From Candidatus Omnitrophota bacterium (GTDB taxonomy: Bacteria > Omnitrophota > Omnitrophia > Omnitrophales > Danuiimicrobiaceae): DNA of 7,039 bases. The DNA lies in the NCBI GenBank assembly GCA_016206945.1, contig JACQQP010000090.1, positions 1 through 7,039 of the forward strand, read 5' to 3'. Under the pieces are notes generated by a model. That model had not been told where the DNA came from. It ran no database searches and was given only the letters and a program-made list of their open reading frames with translations. Position numbers and translations under genes: made by a program. This document shows positions 1 through 5,670 of this stretch, piece after piece (position 1 is the first letter of the stretch; each line of letters opens with the position of its first letter).

Positions 1-65
1 CCGTACGGCACCGCAAGACCAAGCGCCCGACCGGCGCTCGTTCAAGCGGCGGGGATCCAAACGCT

Positions 66-97
66 GGATTCCCGCTAAAAGCATGCGGGAATGACAG
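66..97. repeat. GGATTCCCGC / GCGGGAATGACA dispersed hairpin
   Basis: The arms ATTCCCGC (68-75) and GCGGGAAT (85-92) are perfect 8-bp complements around a 9-base loop, flanked by TGG and GACAG. Short elements with this core are familiar as dispersed intergenic repeats in many bacterial genomes; that identification is from memory. It lies about 60 bases after the dapB stop. The hairpin could mark the mRNA 3' end, but no T-run follows either arm, so I do not call it an intrinsic terminator. Confidence 0.6.
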
Positions 98-100
98 GAA

Positions 101-120
101 CTTGCTTCTCGCAATGACGA
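101..120 (-). repeat. Partial CATTGCGAG-type dispersed repeat
   Basis: On the minus strand this reads CGTCATTGCGAGAAGCAAG. It resembles one end of the widespread repeat beginning CGTCATTGCGAG, with GAAGC following. Only one end is present and no inverted partner is visible, so it is a fragment abutting the 66-97 hairpin. The family assignment is from memory. Confidence 0.4.
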
Positions 121-152
121 AATCGAAGCCACTGGCACTTTTGTTGTTTGCG

Positions 153-965
153 TTATAACCCCAATACTTGCTGCATATTGTAAAAGCCAGACTTCTTCCG
201 CGCAACAAATTTAGCGGCTAGAAGCGCACCGCTCGCAAACGCCTCACGAGAGGAGGCTTTATGAATTAAGTCAATACGCTCCCCTTCAGACATAAACGAA
301 GCCTGGTGATTTCCAATCACATCCCCGCCCCGAACGGAATGGATTCCGATGGCGCCACGCTTGCGCTCTCCCGTTATTGCTTTTCGGCCATAGACGATGT
401 TCGGTTCAAAATTAATTTTCCTCGCTTTCGCGATTTGGCGGGCAAGCTCAAGCGCCGTTCCGCTCGGCGCATCCTTCTTATGGCGGTGATGTTCTTCCAC
501 AATTTCAACATCGTAACGGTCGTCCAAAACGCCGCCGACGAGTGCGGCGAGACGGAACAAAAGGTTAACCCCTATACTCATATTGGGAGCTTGGACCACT
601 GGAATTTTTCGCGAGGCGGCGCGGATTTTCTCAAGCAGTGTGTTCGTCAATCCCGTGGTCCCAATCACGATGGCCCGTCTTGCTTTTAGGACAACTTCAA
701 GATTATGGCCGACTGCGTCAGGCTGAGTGAAATCAATGACCACGCCACCCAATTGAATACATTCCCTTAGGTCAGGATGAACTGGAACGCCAAACTGTGG
801 AATTCCAATCAGTTCTCCCACATCACGGCCGACGGCAGAATGATCCGCCCGTTCAAAAGCACCTGCAATTTGAATTTCGGGATCGCGATGGGCAAGACCT
901 AAAATGGTACGGCCCATTCGGCCTGCAGCGCCCGCAACAATAATTTTAACTGCGTGTTTTGGCAT
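153..965 (-). CDS. dapB: 4-hydroxy-tetrahydrodipicolinate reductase
   Basis: This enzyme reduces the product of DapA to tetrahydrodipicolinate with NAD(P)H in the cytoplasm, in the lysine/diaminopimelate pathway. The 270-residue product is close to the E. coli length. The N-terminal Rossmann fold shows GAAGRMGR at 12-19 and an acidic E38 after the second strand, which in E. coli DapB favours NADH. GTTG is at 102-105 and APNMSIGVN begins at 126. The catalytic segment EEHHRHKKDAPSGTA spans 157-171, with H159 and K163 at the E. coli catalytic positions and PSGT binding substrate. The ATG at 965 is the only start that keeps the nucleotide-binding motif. Its best Shine-Dalgarno, AGGGGG at 979-984, lies 13 bases upstream inside a palindromic repeat. 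A mini-hairpin (CAGT/ACTG) sits between the two. It is the last gene of the cluster. Confidence 0.97.
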   Translation of the reverse strand: MPKHAVKIIVAGAAGRMGRTILGLAHRDPEIQIAGAFERADHSAVGRDVGELIGIPQFGVPVHPDLRECIQLGGVVIDFTQPDAVGHNLEVVLKARRAIVIGTTGLTNTLLEKIRAASRKIPVVQAPNMSIGVNLLFRLAALVGGVLDDRYDVEIVEEHHRHKKDAPSGTALELARQIAKARKINFEPNIVYGRKAITGERKRGAIGIHSVRGGDVIGNHQASFMSEGERIDLIHKASSREAFASGALLAAKFVARKKSGFYNMQQVLGL

Positions 966-967
966 AA

Positions 968-978
968 CAGTTTTACTG
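968..978 (-). promoter_or_regulatory. Mini-hairpin between dapB SD and start
   Basis: CAGT (968-971) and ACTG (975-978) are perfect complements around three T's on the plus strand. In the mRNA this gives a 4-bp stem between the AGGGGG Shine-Dalgarno and the dapB AUG. If folded, it would shorten the unusually long 13-base spacing. A 4-bp stem is weak and may be chance. Confidence 0.25.
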
Positions 979-1032
979 CCCCCTCACCCCTCCCTCTCCC
1001 CCTTTCAGGGGGAGAGGATTAAGGTGAGGGGG
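979..1032 (-). repeat. GC-rich palindrome, copy 1 (dapA/dapB gap)
   Basis: The outer arms at 979-988 and 1023-1032 pair perfectly over 10 bp (CCCCCTCACC with GGTGAGGGGG). The inner arms at 993-1003 and 1007-1017 pair over 11 bp (CCTCTCCCCCT with AGGGGGAGAGG) around a 3-base loop. The internal loop is asymmetric. The element fills most of the 76-bp dapA/dapB gap. It belongs to the same family and orientation as the copy inside dapF at 2352-2401. Its 3' arm in the mRNA contains the only good Shine-Dalgarno for dapB, so folding would hide the ribosome site. It could also protect the mRNA end or attenuate transcription. No T-run follows, so it is not a classic terminator. Confidence 0.85.
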
Positions 1033-1041
1033 TGACTCGCG

Positions 1042-1935
1042 TTAAGTATTCTTGACCAACTGACACTCTTTCAGAACGCGGGCCAATTCTTTTCGATGTT
1101 CAGAACTCATTTCACAAAGTGGGAGTCTTAATTCACCTGTGATCATTCCCATCAGAGAAAGCGCGGTCTTAACAGGAATCGGATTGGTCTCGATGAATAA
1201 AACCTTTGAAAGCTCAAAAAGCTCATAATGAAGCACACGTGCTCTTTCGATGTCTCCTTTCAAATAAGCGGCGACCATATCGTGCATTTTCCTTGGCGCG
1301 ACATTGGCAACCACTGAGATTACCCCTTGAGCCCCAACTGAAAGAAGTGGAAGCGTCAGACTGTCTTCGCCCGAAATCACCGTAATGTCGCAAAGCGAAA
1401 TAATTCGGATCGCTTGTTCTAAACTGCCGCTTGCTTCTTTAATTCCAATAATATTCGGAATCTTGGCAAGGCGCGCCACGGTTTCTGGAGCGATCGAAAC
1501 GCCCGTCCGCGTTGGAACGTTATAAACGACAATAGGTATATCGACCCTTTTCGCCAGGAATTCATAGTGGCGGAAGAGTCCTTCCTGCGTTGGCCGATTG
1601 TAATAGGGAGTCACCACCAGAACTCCATCGGCGCCTTCCTTCTTTGCATGTTGAAAAAGCGGCAGAGCTTCTTCCGTACAATTAGAACCTGCGCCACAAA
1701 TGACGGGACCGCGGCCGCCGACATAATCAATTACAAAAGACATCACGCTTCGATGTTCTTCGTGGGAAAGTGTGGCTGATTCCCCCGTCGTTCCACAAGG
1801 CACGATAATATCGGTTCCGTTTTCCAGGTGAAAATCAAGCAGACGCTTGAGTGCCTTTTCATCCACTTTTCCCTGCCGAAAGGGAGTCGCTAAGGCAACC
1901 ATTGAGCCTTTTAAATTTTTTCTCGTAAGTTCCAT
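1042..1935 (-). CDS. dapA: 4-hydroxy-tetrahydrodipicolinate synthase
   Basis: This enzyme condenses pyruvate with aspartate semialdehyde, the first committed step of lysine/diaminopimelate synthesis, in the cytoplasm. The 297-residue TIM-barrel protein shows CGTTGESATL from 47, YYNRP from 111, Y138, R143 and the Schiff-base lysine K166 in GIKEASG. All sit exactly five residues later than in E. coli DapA (T44, Y107, Y133, R138, K161). The E. coli lysine-inhibition site is also preserved at the +5 offset: S53, A54, H58, H61, N85, E89, Y111. Feedback inhibition by lysine is therefore predicted. The ATG at 1935 has an excellent AGGAGAGG Shine-Dalgarno at 1939-1946, touching the dapF stop. The 11-bp gap implies coupled expression with dapF. 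Confidence 0.98.
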   Translation of the reverse strand: MELTRKNLKGSMVALATPFRQGKVDEKALKRLLDFHLENGTDIIVPCGTTGESATLSHEEHRSVMSFVIDYVGGRGPVICGAGSNCTEEALPLFQHAKKEGADGVLVVTPYYNRPTQEGLFRHYEFLAKRVDIPIVVYNVPTRTGVSIAPETVARLAKIPNIIGIKEASGSLEQAIRIISLCDITVISGEDSLTLPLLSVGAQGVISVVANVAPRKMHDMVAAYLKGDIERARVLHYELFELSKVLFIETNPIPVKTALSLMGMITGELRLPLCEMSSEHRKELARVLKECQLVKNT

Positions 1936-1938
1936 AAA

Positions 1939-1946
1939 CCTCTCCT
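1939..1946 (-). promoter_or_regulatory. Ribosome binding site of dapA
   Basis: On the minus strand AGGAGAGG lies three bases before the ATG at 1935, with its GGAG core seven bases away, and directly follows the TAA of dapF. It is the strongest Shine-Dalgarno in the window. It fixes the dapA start and suggests re-initiation by ribosomes leaving dapF. Confidence 0.8.
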
Positions 1947-2801
1947 TTACGCTGCCAAACGCCCCTCAAACACAAACTTGGCAGTTCCTTCAAGAAAAAC
2001 GTTTGAAACGTGACTGCCTGAACGTTCAAAATAAACCGTAAGAACTTCTCCGCTTCTTGTCTTAACTTGAACGGGTGCTTCTACACGGCCTGTCAAACTT
2101 GCAACGATTGCGCTCGCAACCGTACCCGTTCCGCAGGCAAGGGTTTCATCTTCCACGCCGCGCTCATAAGTGCGAACCGCGATTGAACGTTCCCCTGCTA
2201 CTTCGGCAAAATCAACATTAGTTCCCTTTGGTTTAAACATCTCGTGATGCCGAATGGCGCGGCCAAGTTCCACAATTGGAATTTGATTCAGTCCTTCTGT
2301 GAAAATCACCACGTGGGGCACGCCCGTATTAATGAAAGCTCCACGAAGTTTCCCCTCACCCCAACCCTCTCCCCTTGAAGGGGAGAGGGAAGGGTGAGGG
2401 GTGATCAAACCATCAATTTCAACTTTTTCACGATAGTCATGAGGATTGGTCATCTTTACTTTGATCTTATCGCGTCCTACCTTAATTTGAATCTCACCGG
2501 AAAGCGTTTCAACACGCATCGACTCGGGAAACCCCAAGAGCTTATTGGCATAAAGTCCAATACAGCGATAGCCATTACCGCAGGCTTCAGCTTCAGAACC
2601 ATCGGCATTAATGATCCTCATAAAAAAATCGGCTTTTTTGGAAGGTTCAATTAAAAGCACTCCGTCGGCGCCCACGCCAATGTGAGGAGGGCATACCTCG
2701 ACTGCAAAAACTTTTGGATTTTTGATCGCTTGTTTTCGGTTGTCGATCACGACGAAATCATTACCCGAAGCAACCATTTTGTGAAACAAAATCTCGCCCA
2801 T
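1947..2801 (-). CDS. dapF: Diaminopimelate epimerase with repeat-derived insertion
   Basis: This PLP-independent racemase converts LL- to meso-diaminopimelate, needed for lysine and for cross-linking peptidoglycan. The 284-residue product has the two-domain epimerase layout. GNDFVVID begins at 13 and N65 precedes ADGSEAEACGNG, whose C74 is the first catalytic cysteine. INTGVPHVVIF starts at 157, KGTNVDF at 192 and YERG at 212. LACGTG at 221-226 carries the second catalytic cysteine, C223. Both active-site halves are intact. Residues about 134-151, between an IDG strand and the INTGVPH segment, read TPHPSLSPSRGEGWGEGK. They are encoded by a palindromic repeat and have no counterpart in family members I can recall. 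Without them the protein has a normal length. It begins three bases after the lysA stop, which indicates translational coupling; its own Shine-Dalgarno is weak. Confidence 0.96.
   Translation of the reverse strand: MGEILFHKMVASGNDFVVIDNRKQAIKNPKVFAVEVCPPHIGVGADGVLLIEPSKKADFFMRIINADGSEAEACGNGYRCIGLYANKLLGFPESMRVETLSGEIQIKVGRDKIKVKMTNPHDYREKVEIDGLITPHPSLSPSRGEGWGEGKLRGAFINTGVPHVVIFTEGLNQIPIVELGRAIRHHEMFKPKGTNVDFAEVAGERSIAVRTYERGVEDETLACGTGTVASAIVASLTGRVEAPVQVKTRSGEVLTVYFERSGSHVSNVFLEGTAKFVFEGRLAA
2352..2401 (-). repeat. GC-rich palindrome, copy 2 (inside dapF)
   Basis: The outer arms 2352-2361 and 2392-2401 pair over 10 bp (CCCCTCACCC with GGGTGAGGGG). The inner arms 2365-2376 and 2378-2389 are complementary over 12 bp, the last two closing the loop. 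A 3x2 internal loop separates the two stems. The element lies wholly within dapF, keeps the frame and contains no stop in it, adding a Ser/Gly/Glu-rich peptide at about residues 134-151. It is the same family and orientation as the intergenic copy at 979-1032. The GEGWGEG-type peptide from such repeats is familiar from annotated proteins in many genomes, which I state from memory. Confidence 0.88.
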
Positions 2802-2804
2802 AAT

Positions 2805-4067
2805 TTATCCCACCCATTTCGGGATACGCTCGCCCCGTACTAAAACTTGATAAGATTCCCGATCGCGAACGACCGCAAACCGAGAACCCCGCACGAGAAC
2901 CTCCGCCGCGCGCGGCCTCGCGTTATAATTAGAAGACATCGAAAATCCGTAAGCGCCGGCGCTTGCGAAAGCAATGAGATCATTCGCGTTAAGTTCTTGG
3001 ATGAATCTGCCCTTCGCCAGGAAATCACCGCTTTCACAAACGGGTCCTACCACATCATACTTGAGTTTCTTGGCTTTTCCATTTTGGCTCAAAGGCCAAA
3101 TATCGTGGAAGGAACCGTACAGCGCAGGCCGAATCAAATCATTCATTCCCCCATCCACAATCGCGAAATTTTTAGCCTTTGTCCGCTTGATATAAAGAAT
3201 GCGGGTAACGAAGACGCCGCTATTGCCAGCAATGAATCTTCCGGGTTCGAAAATAAACCGATATTTTTTACCCTTGAAAAGTGGCAAAATCTGCCGCGCG
3301 AATTCATCGGCTGTTTGCGGCCGTTCATCTGAGTAAATGATCCCAAGTCCTCCTCCCAAATTGAGATATTTAATTCTGTGCCCTTCTTTCTCAAGATGAG
3401 CCAACAAAATGAGAACTTTCCGAAATGCTCTAACAAACGGTTCACCTCTCACAATTTGAGATCCAATGTGAACGTGGACACCGCAAATGGAAAGACTCGG
3501 ATAATGGCCCCTCCGCATAAAGATAAGATGCGCGGTGTCCACATCCAAACCGAATTTAGATTCCGCCTTTCCTGTGGCAATATGCGCATGCGTCCCAGGA
3601 TCGACATCGGGATTCACCCGAAGAGAAACATTCACTTTTCGCTTAAGCCTTTTGGCTGCTCGTTCAATTCGATCGAGTTCTTGAACAGATTCAACATTAA
3701 AAAGCAAAATCCTTGCGCGGATGGCATCCTCAATTTCTCTGTCGGTCTTACCAACTCCCGCGTAAACAATCCTTGAAGAAGGGCAACCCGCTTTCCTTGC
3801 TCGAAAAAGCTCGCCGCCTGAAACAATATCAAGCCCTGCTCCTTTTTTGACGAGCGAGCGCAAGACGGCCAAGTTCGAATTTGCCTTCATGGAAAAACAA
3901 ATGATCGGTCTTACGGACTTAAACGCACGCTGGAGTTTGGCAACATGCTCCGTAAAAGTTTTATAACTATAAAGATAAAAAGGAGTCCCTACCCGCTCCG
4001 CGATATCTTTTACGCGGACCGATTCACAATAAAGTTCACGACCTAAATAGTGGAAATCGTGCATCAT
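2805..4067 (-). CDS. lysA: Diaminopimelate decarboxylase
   Basis: This PLP enzyme of the alanine-racemase fold decarboxylates meso-diaminopimelate to L-lysine. From the ATG at 4067 the product is 420 residues, usual for the family. The PLP lysine is K61 in FSMKANSN. HVHIGSQ lies at 198-204 and the phosphate-binding GGGLG at 238-242. EPGR is at 274-277. CESGD at 344-348 supplies the catalytic cysteine from the partner subunit. AYGFSMSSNYN with Y373 closes the active site. The frame stays open upstream to a TTG at 4121, but that extra stretch is translated from a heptamer repeat and begins with a rare start. The ATG at 4067, with an AGGGA Shine-Dalgarno six bases upstream, is preferred; the adjacent ATG at 4064 is also possible. 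The stop is three bases before dapF. Confidence 0.96.
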   Translation of the reverse strand: MMHDFHYLGRELYCESVRVKDIAERVGTPFYLYSYKTFTEHVAKLQRAFKSVRPIICFSMKANSNLAVLRSLVKKGAGLDIVSGGELFRARKAGCPSSRIVYAGVGKTDREIEDAIRARILLFNVESVQELDRIERAAKRLKRKVNVSLRVNPDVDPGTHAHIATGKAESKFGLDVDTAHLIFMRRGHYPSLSICGVHVHIGSQIVRGEPFVRAFRKVLILLAHLEKEGHRIKYLNLGGGLGIIYSDERPQTADEFARQILPLFKGKKYRFIFEPGRFIAGNSGVFVTRILYIKRTKAKNFAIVDGGMNDLIRPALYGSFHDIWPLSQNGKAKKLKYDVVGPVCESGDFLAKGRFIQELNANDLIAFASAGAYGFSMSSNYNARPRAAEVLVRGSRFAVVRDRESYQVLVRGERIPKWVG

Positions 4068-4090
4068 AAAAGTTCCCTGAACCATAACGG

Positions 4091-4237
4091 TAAAAGTCAA
4101 AAGTAAAAAGGAAAAAGTCAAAAGTATCAGTCAATGAAACAAAACGTAAGAAAACCTAATTCATGATTTTGGTTTTGCTTTGCCGTTTGCTCTTTCCTTT
4201 TCACTTTTTCCTTTTGACTTTTCACTTTTGACTTTTT
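4091..4237. repeat. Inverted heptamer array, argH/lysA gap
   Basis: Two arrays with a strict 7-bp period face each other. At 4091-4125 five units read, on the minus strand, ACTTTTG, ACTTTTT, CCTTTTT, ACTTTTG, ACTTTTA. At 4196-4237 six units read, on the plus strand, CCTTTTC, ACTTTTT, CCTTTTG, ACTTTTC, ACTTTTG, ACTTTTT. The 70 bases between them contain an inner inverted repeat (AAAACC 4151-4156, GGTTTT 4171-4176) centred on the same axis. The lysA mRNA leader could thus fold into a long purine/pyrimidine stem. The element nearly abuts the argH stop and ends 23 bases before the lysA ATG. It may be an mRNA processing or attenuation signal, or only a dispersed repeat. I see no clear promoter in this gap. 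Confidence 0.8.
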
Positions 4238-4239
4238 AT

Positions 4240-5658
4240 TTATTGCCCGCGGTGATGGGCTTGCATCAGACGTTTCGCTTCCGCTTTCAAACGTTCCTTC
4301 CACAGGCGGATTTGTTTCGCGACAAGTTCCGGTTTAGGACTGCCCGAAGACACTTTGCTTGAGATCGAAACTTTAGGATCGAACAAATCAAACACGTCTT
4401 TCTTAAAAGCCCTTGAATACTTCTGGTAGGTTTCAAAAGAAAGACCGCCCAGCGTTGTGTGTGAGTCAAGAGCATATCTGACTAAAGCTCCTACAATTTG
4501 ATGAGCCTCCAAAAAGGGAACTTTTTTCTTTACCAAATACTCAAGTAAATCTGTGGCGAAAAGAAAACTATCTTTCGAAGCCCGTTCGCAAGCGGCTTGA
4601 TCCACCCGAATGGTCCGAACGGTACCATTCAAAATAGCAAGGGTATCCAAAAGAATACGAAGTGAAGCAAAAAGAGACATTTTGTCTTCCTGCATATCCC
4701 GATTGTAAGCGAGAGGAAGCCCCTTCATCGTCACAAGAACCGAGATGAGATTGCCATACGCTTGACCCGTTTTCCCACGCACCAGTTCCAGAACATCCGG
4801 ATTTTTCTTATGAGGCATGAGGCTCGAACCTGTTGCGAATTGATCGTCAAGTGAAATAAACCCGAATTCTTGAGAAGCCCACAGAACCAAATCCTCTGAA
4901 AATCTTGAAAGATGGGTAAACAAAATCGCCACCGAAGAAAGAACTTCAATCACGAAATCCCGATCACTGACTGAATCCAAGCTGTTTGAAGTGGGCCTCT
5001 GGAATCCCAAAAGCTTCGCCACATAAGCACGGTCAATGGGGAGCGTTGATCCTGCCAAAGCACCGGCACCCAGCGGACACTCATTCATTCTCTTTCTTGC
5101 ATCGACGAACCGCGATTTATCACGTTCCAACATCTCGACATAAGCCAGAAAGTAGTGGCCGAGCGACACGACTTGAGCCCGTTGAAGATGGGTGTAACCA
5201 GGAATGAGCACATTCCGATTTCTCTCAGCTTGCGCTACTAAAACCAACTGAAATTGGTTGATCGCTTCAAGGACTACCGTAATTTTCTCCTTGAGATACA
5301 CCCTCATCGAAGTAGCTACCAAGTCATTCCTGGATCGGCCTGTATGTAACCTCCGAGCTAGCTTTCCGACTTTCTTCTCAAGCTCTGCCTGAATCAAAGT
5401 ATGAATATCTTCATATTCAGAACTCATATGACACAGATTCTTGCGCTTCAAAGCCGCGAGCACCTTCCAGAGGCCCTTCACAAGCGTACGAGAATCCCGC
5501 TCTGAGATAATGCCAACTTTCCCAAGCATGAGCGCATGGGCCATGCTCACCTTAATCTCAGCGCTCAACAGCTCGTGGTCCACCCCAAGCGAATAAGTAA
5601 ACTTCTTCGCCGTTTCATGTAGCTCCGATCTAAACCGCGCACCCCAAAGTTTCTTCAT
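4240..5658 (-). CDS. argH: Argininosuccinate lyase
   Basis: This enzyme cleaves argininosuccinate to arginine and fumarate, the last step of arginine synthesis, as a tetramer of the fumarase/aspartase superfamily. The 472-residue length is normal. Conserved block 1 is HTGRSRND at 105-112. Block 2 is PGYTHLQRAQ from 153, with H157 matching the family's active-site histidine. Block 3 is the flexible signature loop GSSLMPHKKNPD at 277-288, carrying the catalytic serine. It is followed by RGKTGQAYGNL and by KGLPLAYNRDMQEDK from 312. The signature has His at 283 where most ArgH I recall have Gln. MKKLWGARF is a typical ArgH N-terminus, supporting the ATG at 5658. Its Shine-Dalgarno is modest (GGCGGA). 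It is separated from argG by a 51-bp repeat-filled gap. Confidence 0.98.
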   Translation of the reverse strand: MKKLWGARFRSELHETAKKFTYSLGVDHELLSAEIKVSMAHALMLGKVGIISERDSRTLVKGLWKVLAALKRKNLCHMSSEYEDIHTLIQAELEKKVGKLARRLHTGRSRNDLVATSMRVYLKEKITVVLEAINQFQLVLVAQAERNRNVLIPGYTHLQRAQVVSLGHYFLAYVEMLERDKSRFVDARKRMNECPLGAGALAGSTLPIDRAYVAKLLGFQRPTSNSLDSVSDRDFVIEVLSSVAILFTHLSRFSEDLVLWASQEFGFISLDDQFATGSSLMPHKKNPDVLELVRGKTGQAYGNLISVLVTMKGLPLAYNRDMQEDKMSLFASLRILLDTLAILNGTVRTIRVDQAACERASKDSFLFATDLLEYLVKKKVPFLEAHQIVGALVRYALDSHTTLGGLSFETYQKYSRAFKKDVFDLFDPKVSISSKVSSGSPKPELVAKQIRLWKERLKAEAKRLMQAHHRGQ

Positions 5659-5670
5659 TCTAAATCCGCC

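Larger units (their letters stand above)
1..152. other. Non-coding flank downstream of dapB
   Basis: This is the stretch beyond the dapB stop codon. The outer 57 bases are strikingly GC-rich (about 72 percent by hand count), whereas the rest of the window is moderate. They are open in more than one frame, including a plus-strand frame closing at a TAA at 76-78 and another running to 156-158. They could therefore be the edge of a neighbouring gene, but no frame gives a recognisable protein. The inner part carries two dispersed-repeat fragments, listed separately. No dapL start or other lysine gene is visible here, so dapB looks like the last gene of the cluster. Confidence 0.5.

Noticed and set aside
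241..260. Terminator-like GCCTC/GAGGC hairpin with a short T-run on the plus strand inside dapB
   Set aside because: The stem is only 5 bp, lies in conserved coding sequence and faces a strand with no known gene.
306..689. Plus-strand open frame of 127 codons opposite dapB
   Set aside because: It mirrors dapB codons, including the catalytic HHRHK region, and has no family features of its own.
979..1032. Rho-independent terminator after dapA
   Set aside because: The stem is strong but no T-run follows it in the direction of transcription, and dapB follows on the same strand.
2847..3332. Plus-strand open frame of 161 codons opposite lysA
   Set aside because: It is antisense to a well-conserved gene, its product shows no recognisable motif, and there is no clear ribosome site.
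4068..4121. Signal peptide on LysA
   Set aside because: The hydrophobic stretch is translated repeat from a TTG start. LysA is a cytoplasmic enzyme and a better ATG with a ribosome site lies downstream.
4130..4135. TTGACT on the minus strand as a -35 box for a lysA promoter
   Set aside because: No fitting -10 hexamer at 16-18 bases; the downstream T-runs belong to the heptamer array.
4091..4237. CRISPR-like or riboswitch reading of the argH/lysA gap
   Set aside because: Units are seven bases with no spacers, and I see none of the conserved core of the lysine riboswitch; a heptamer dyad explains the sequence.
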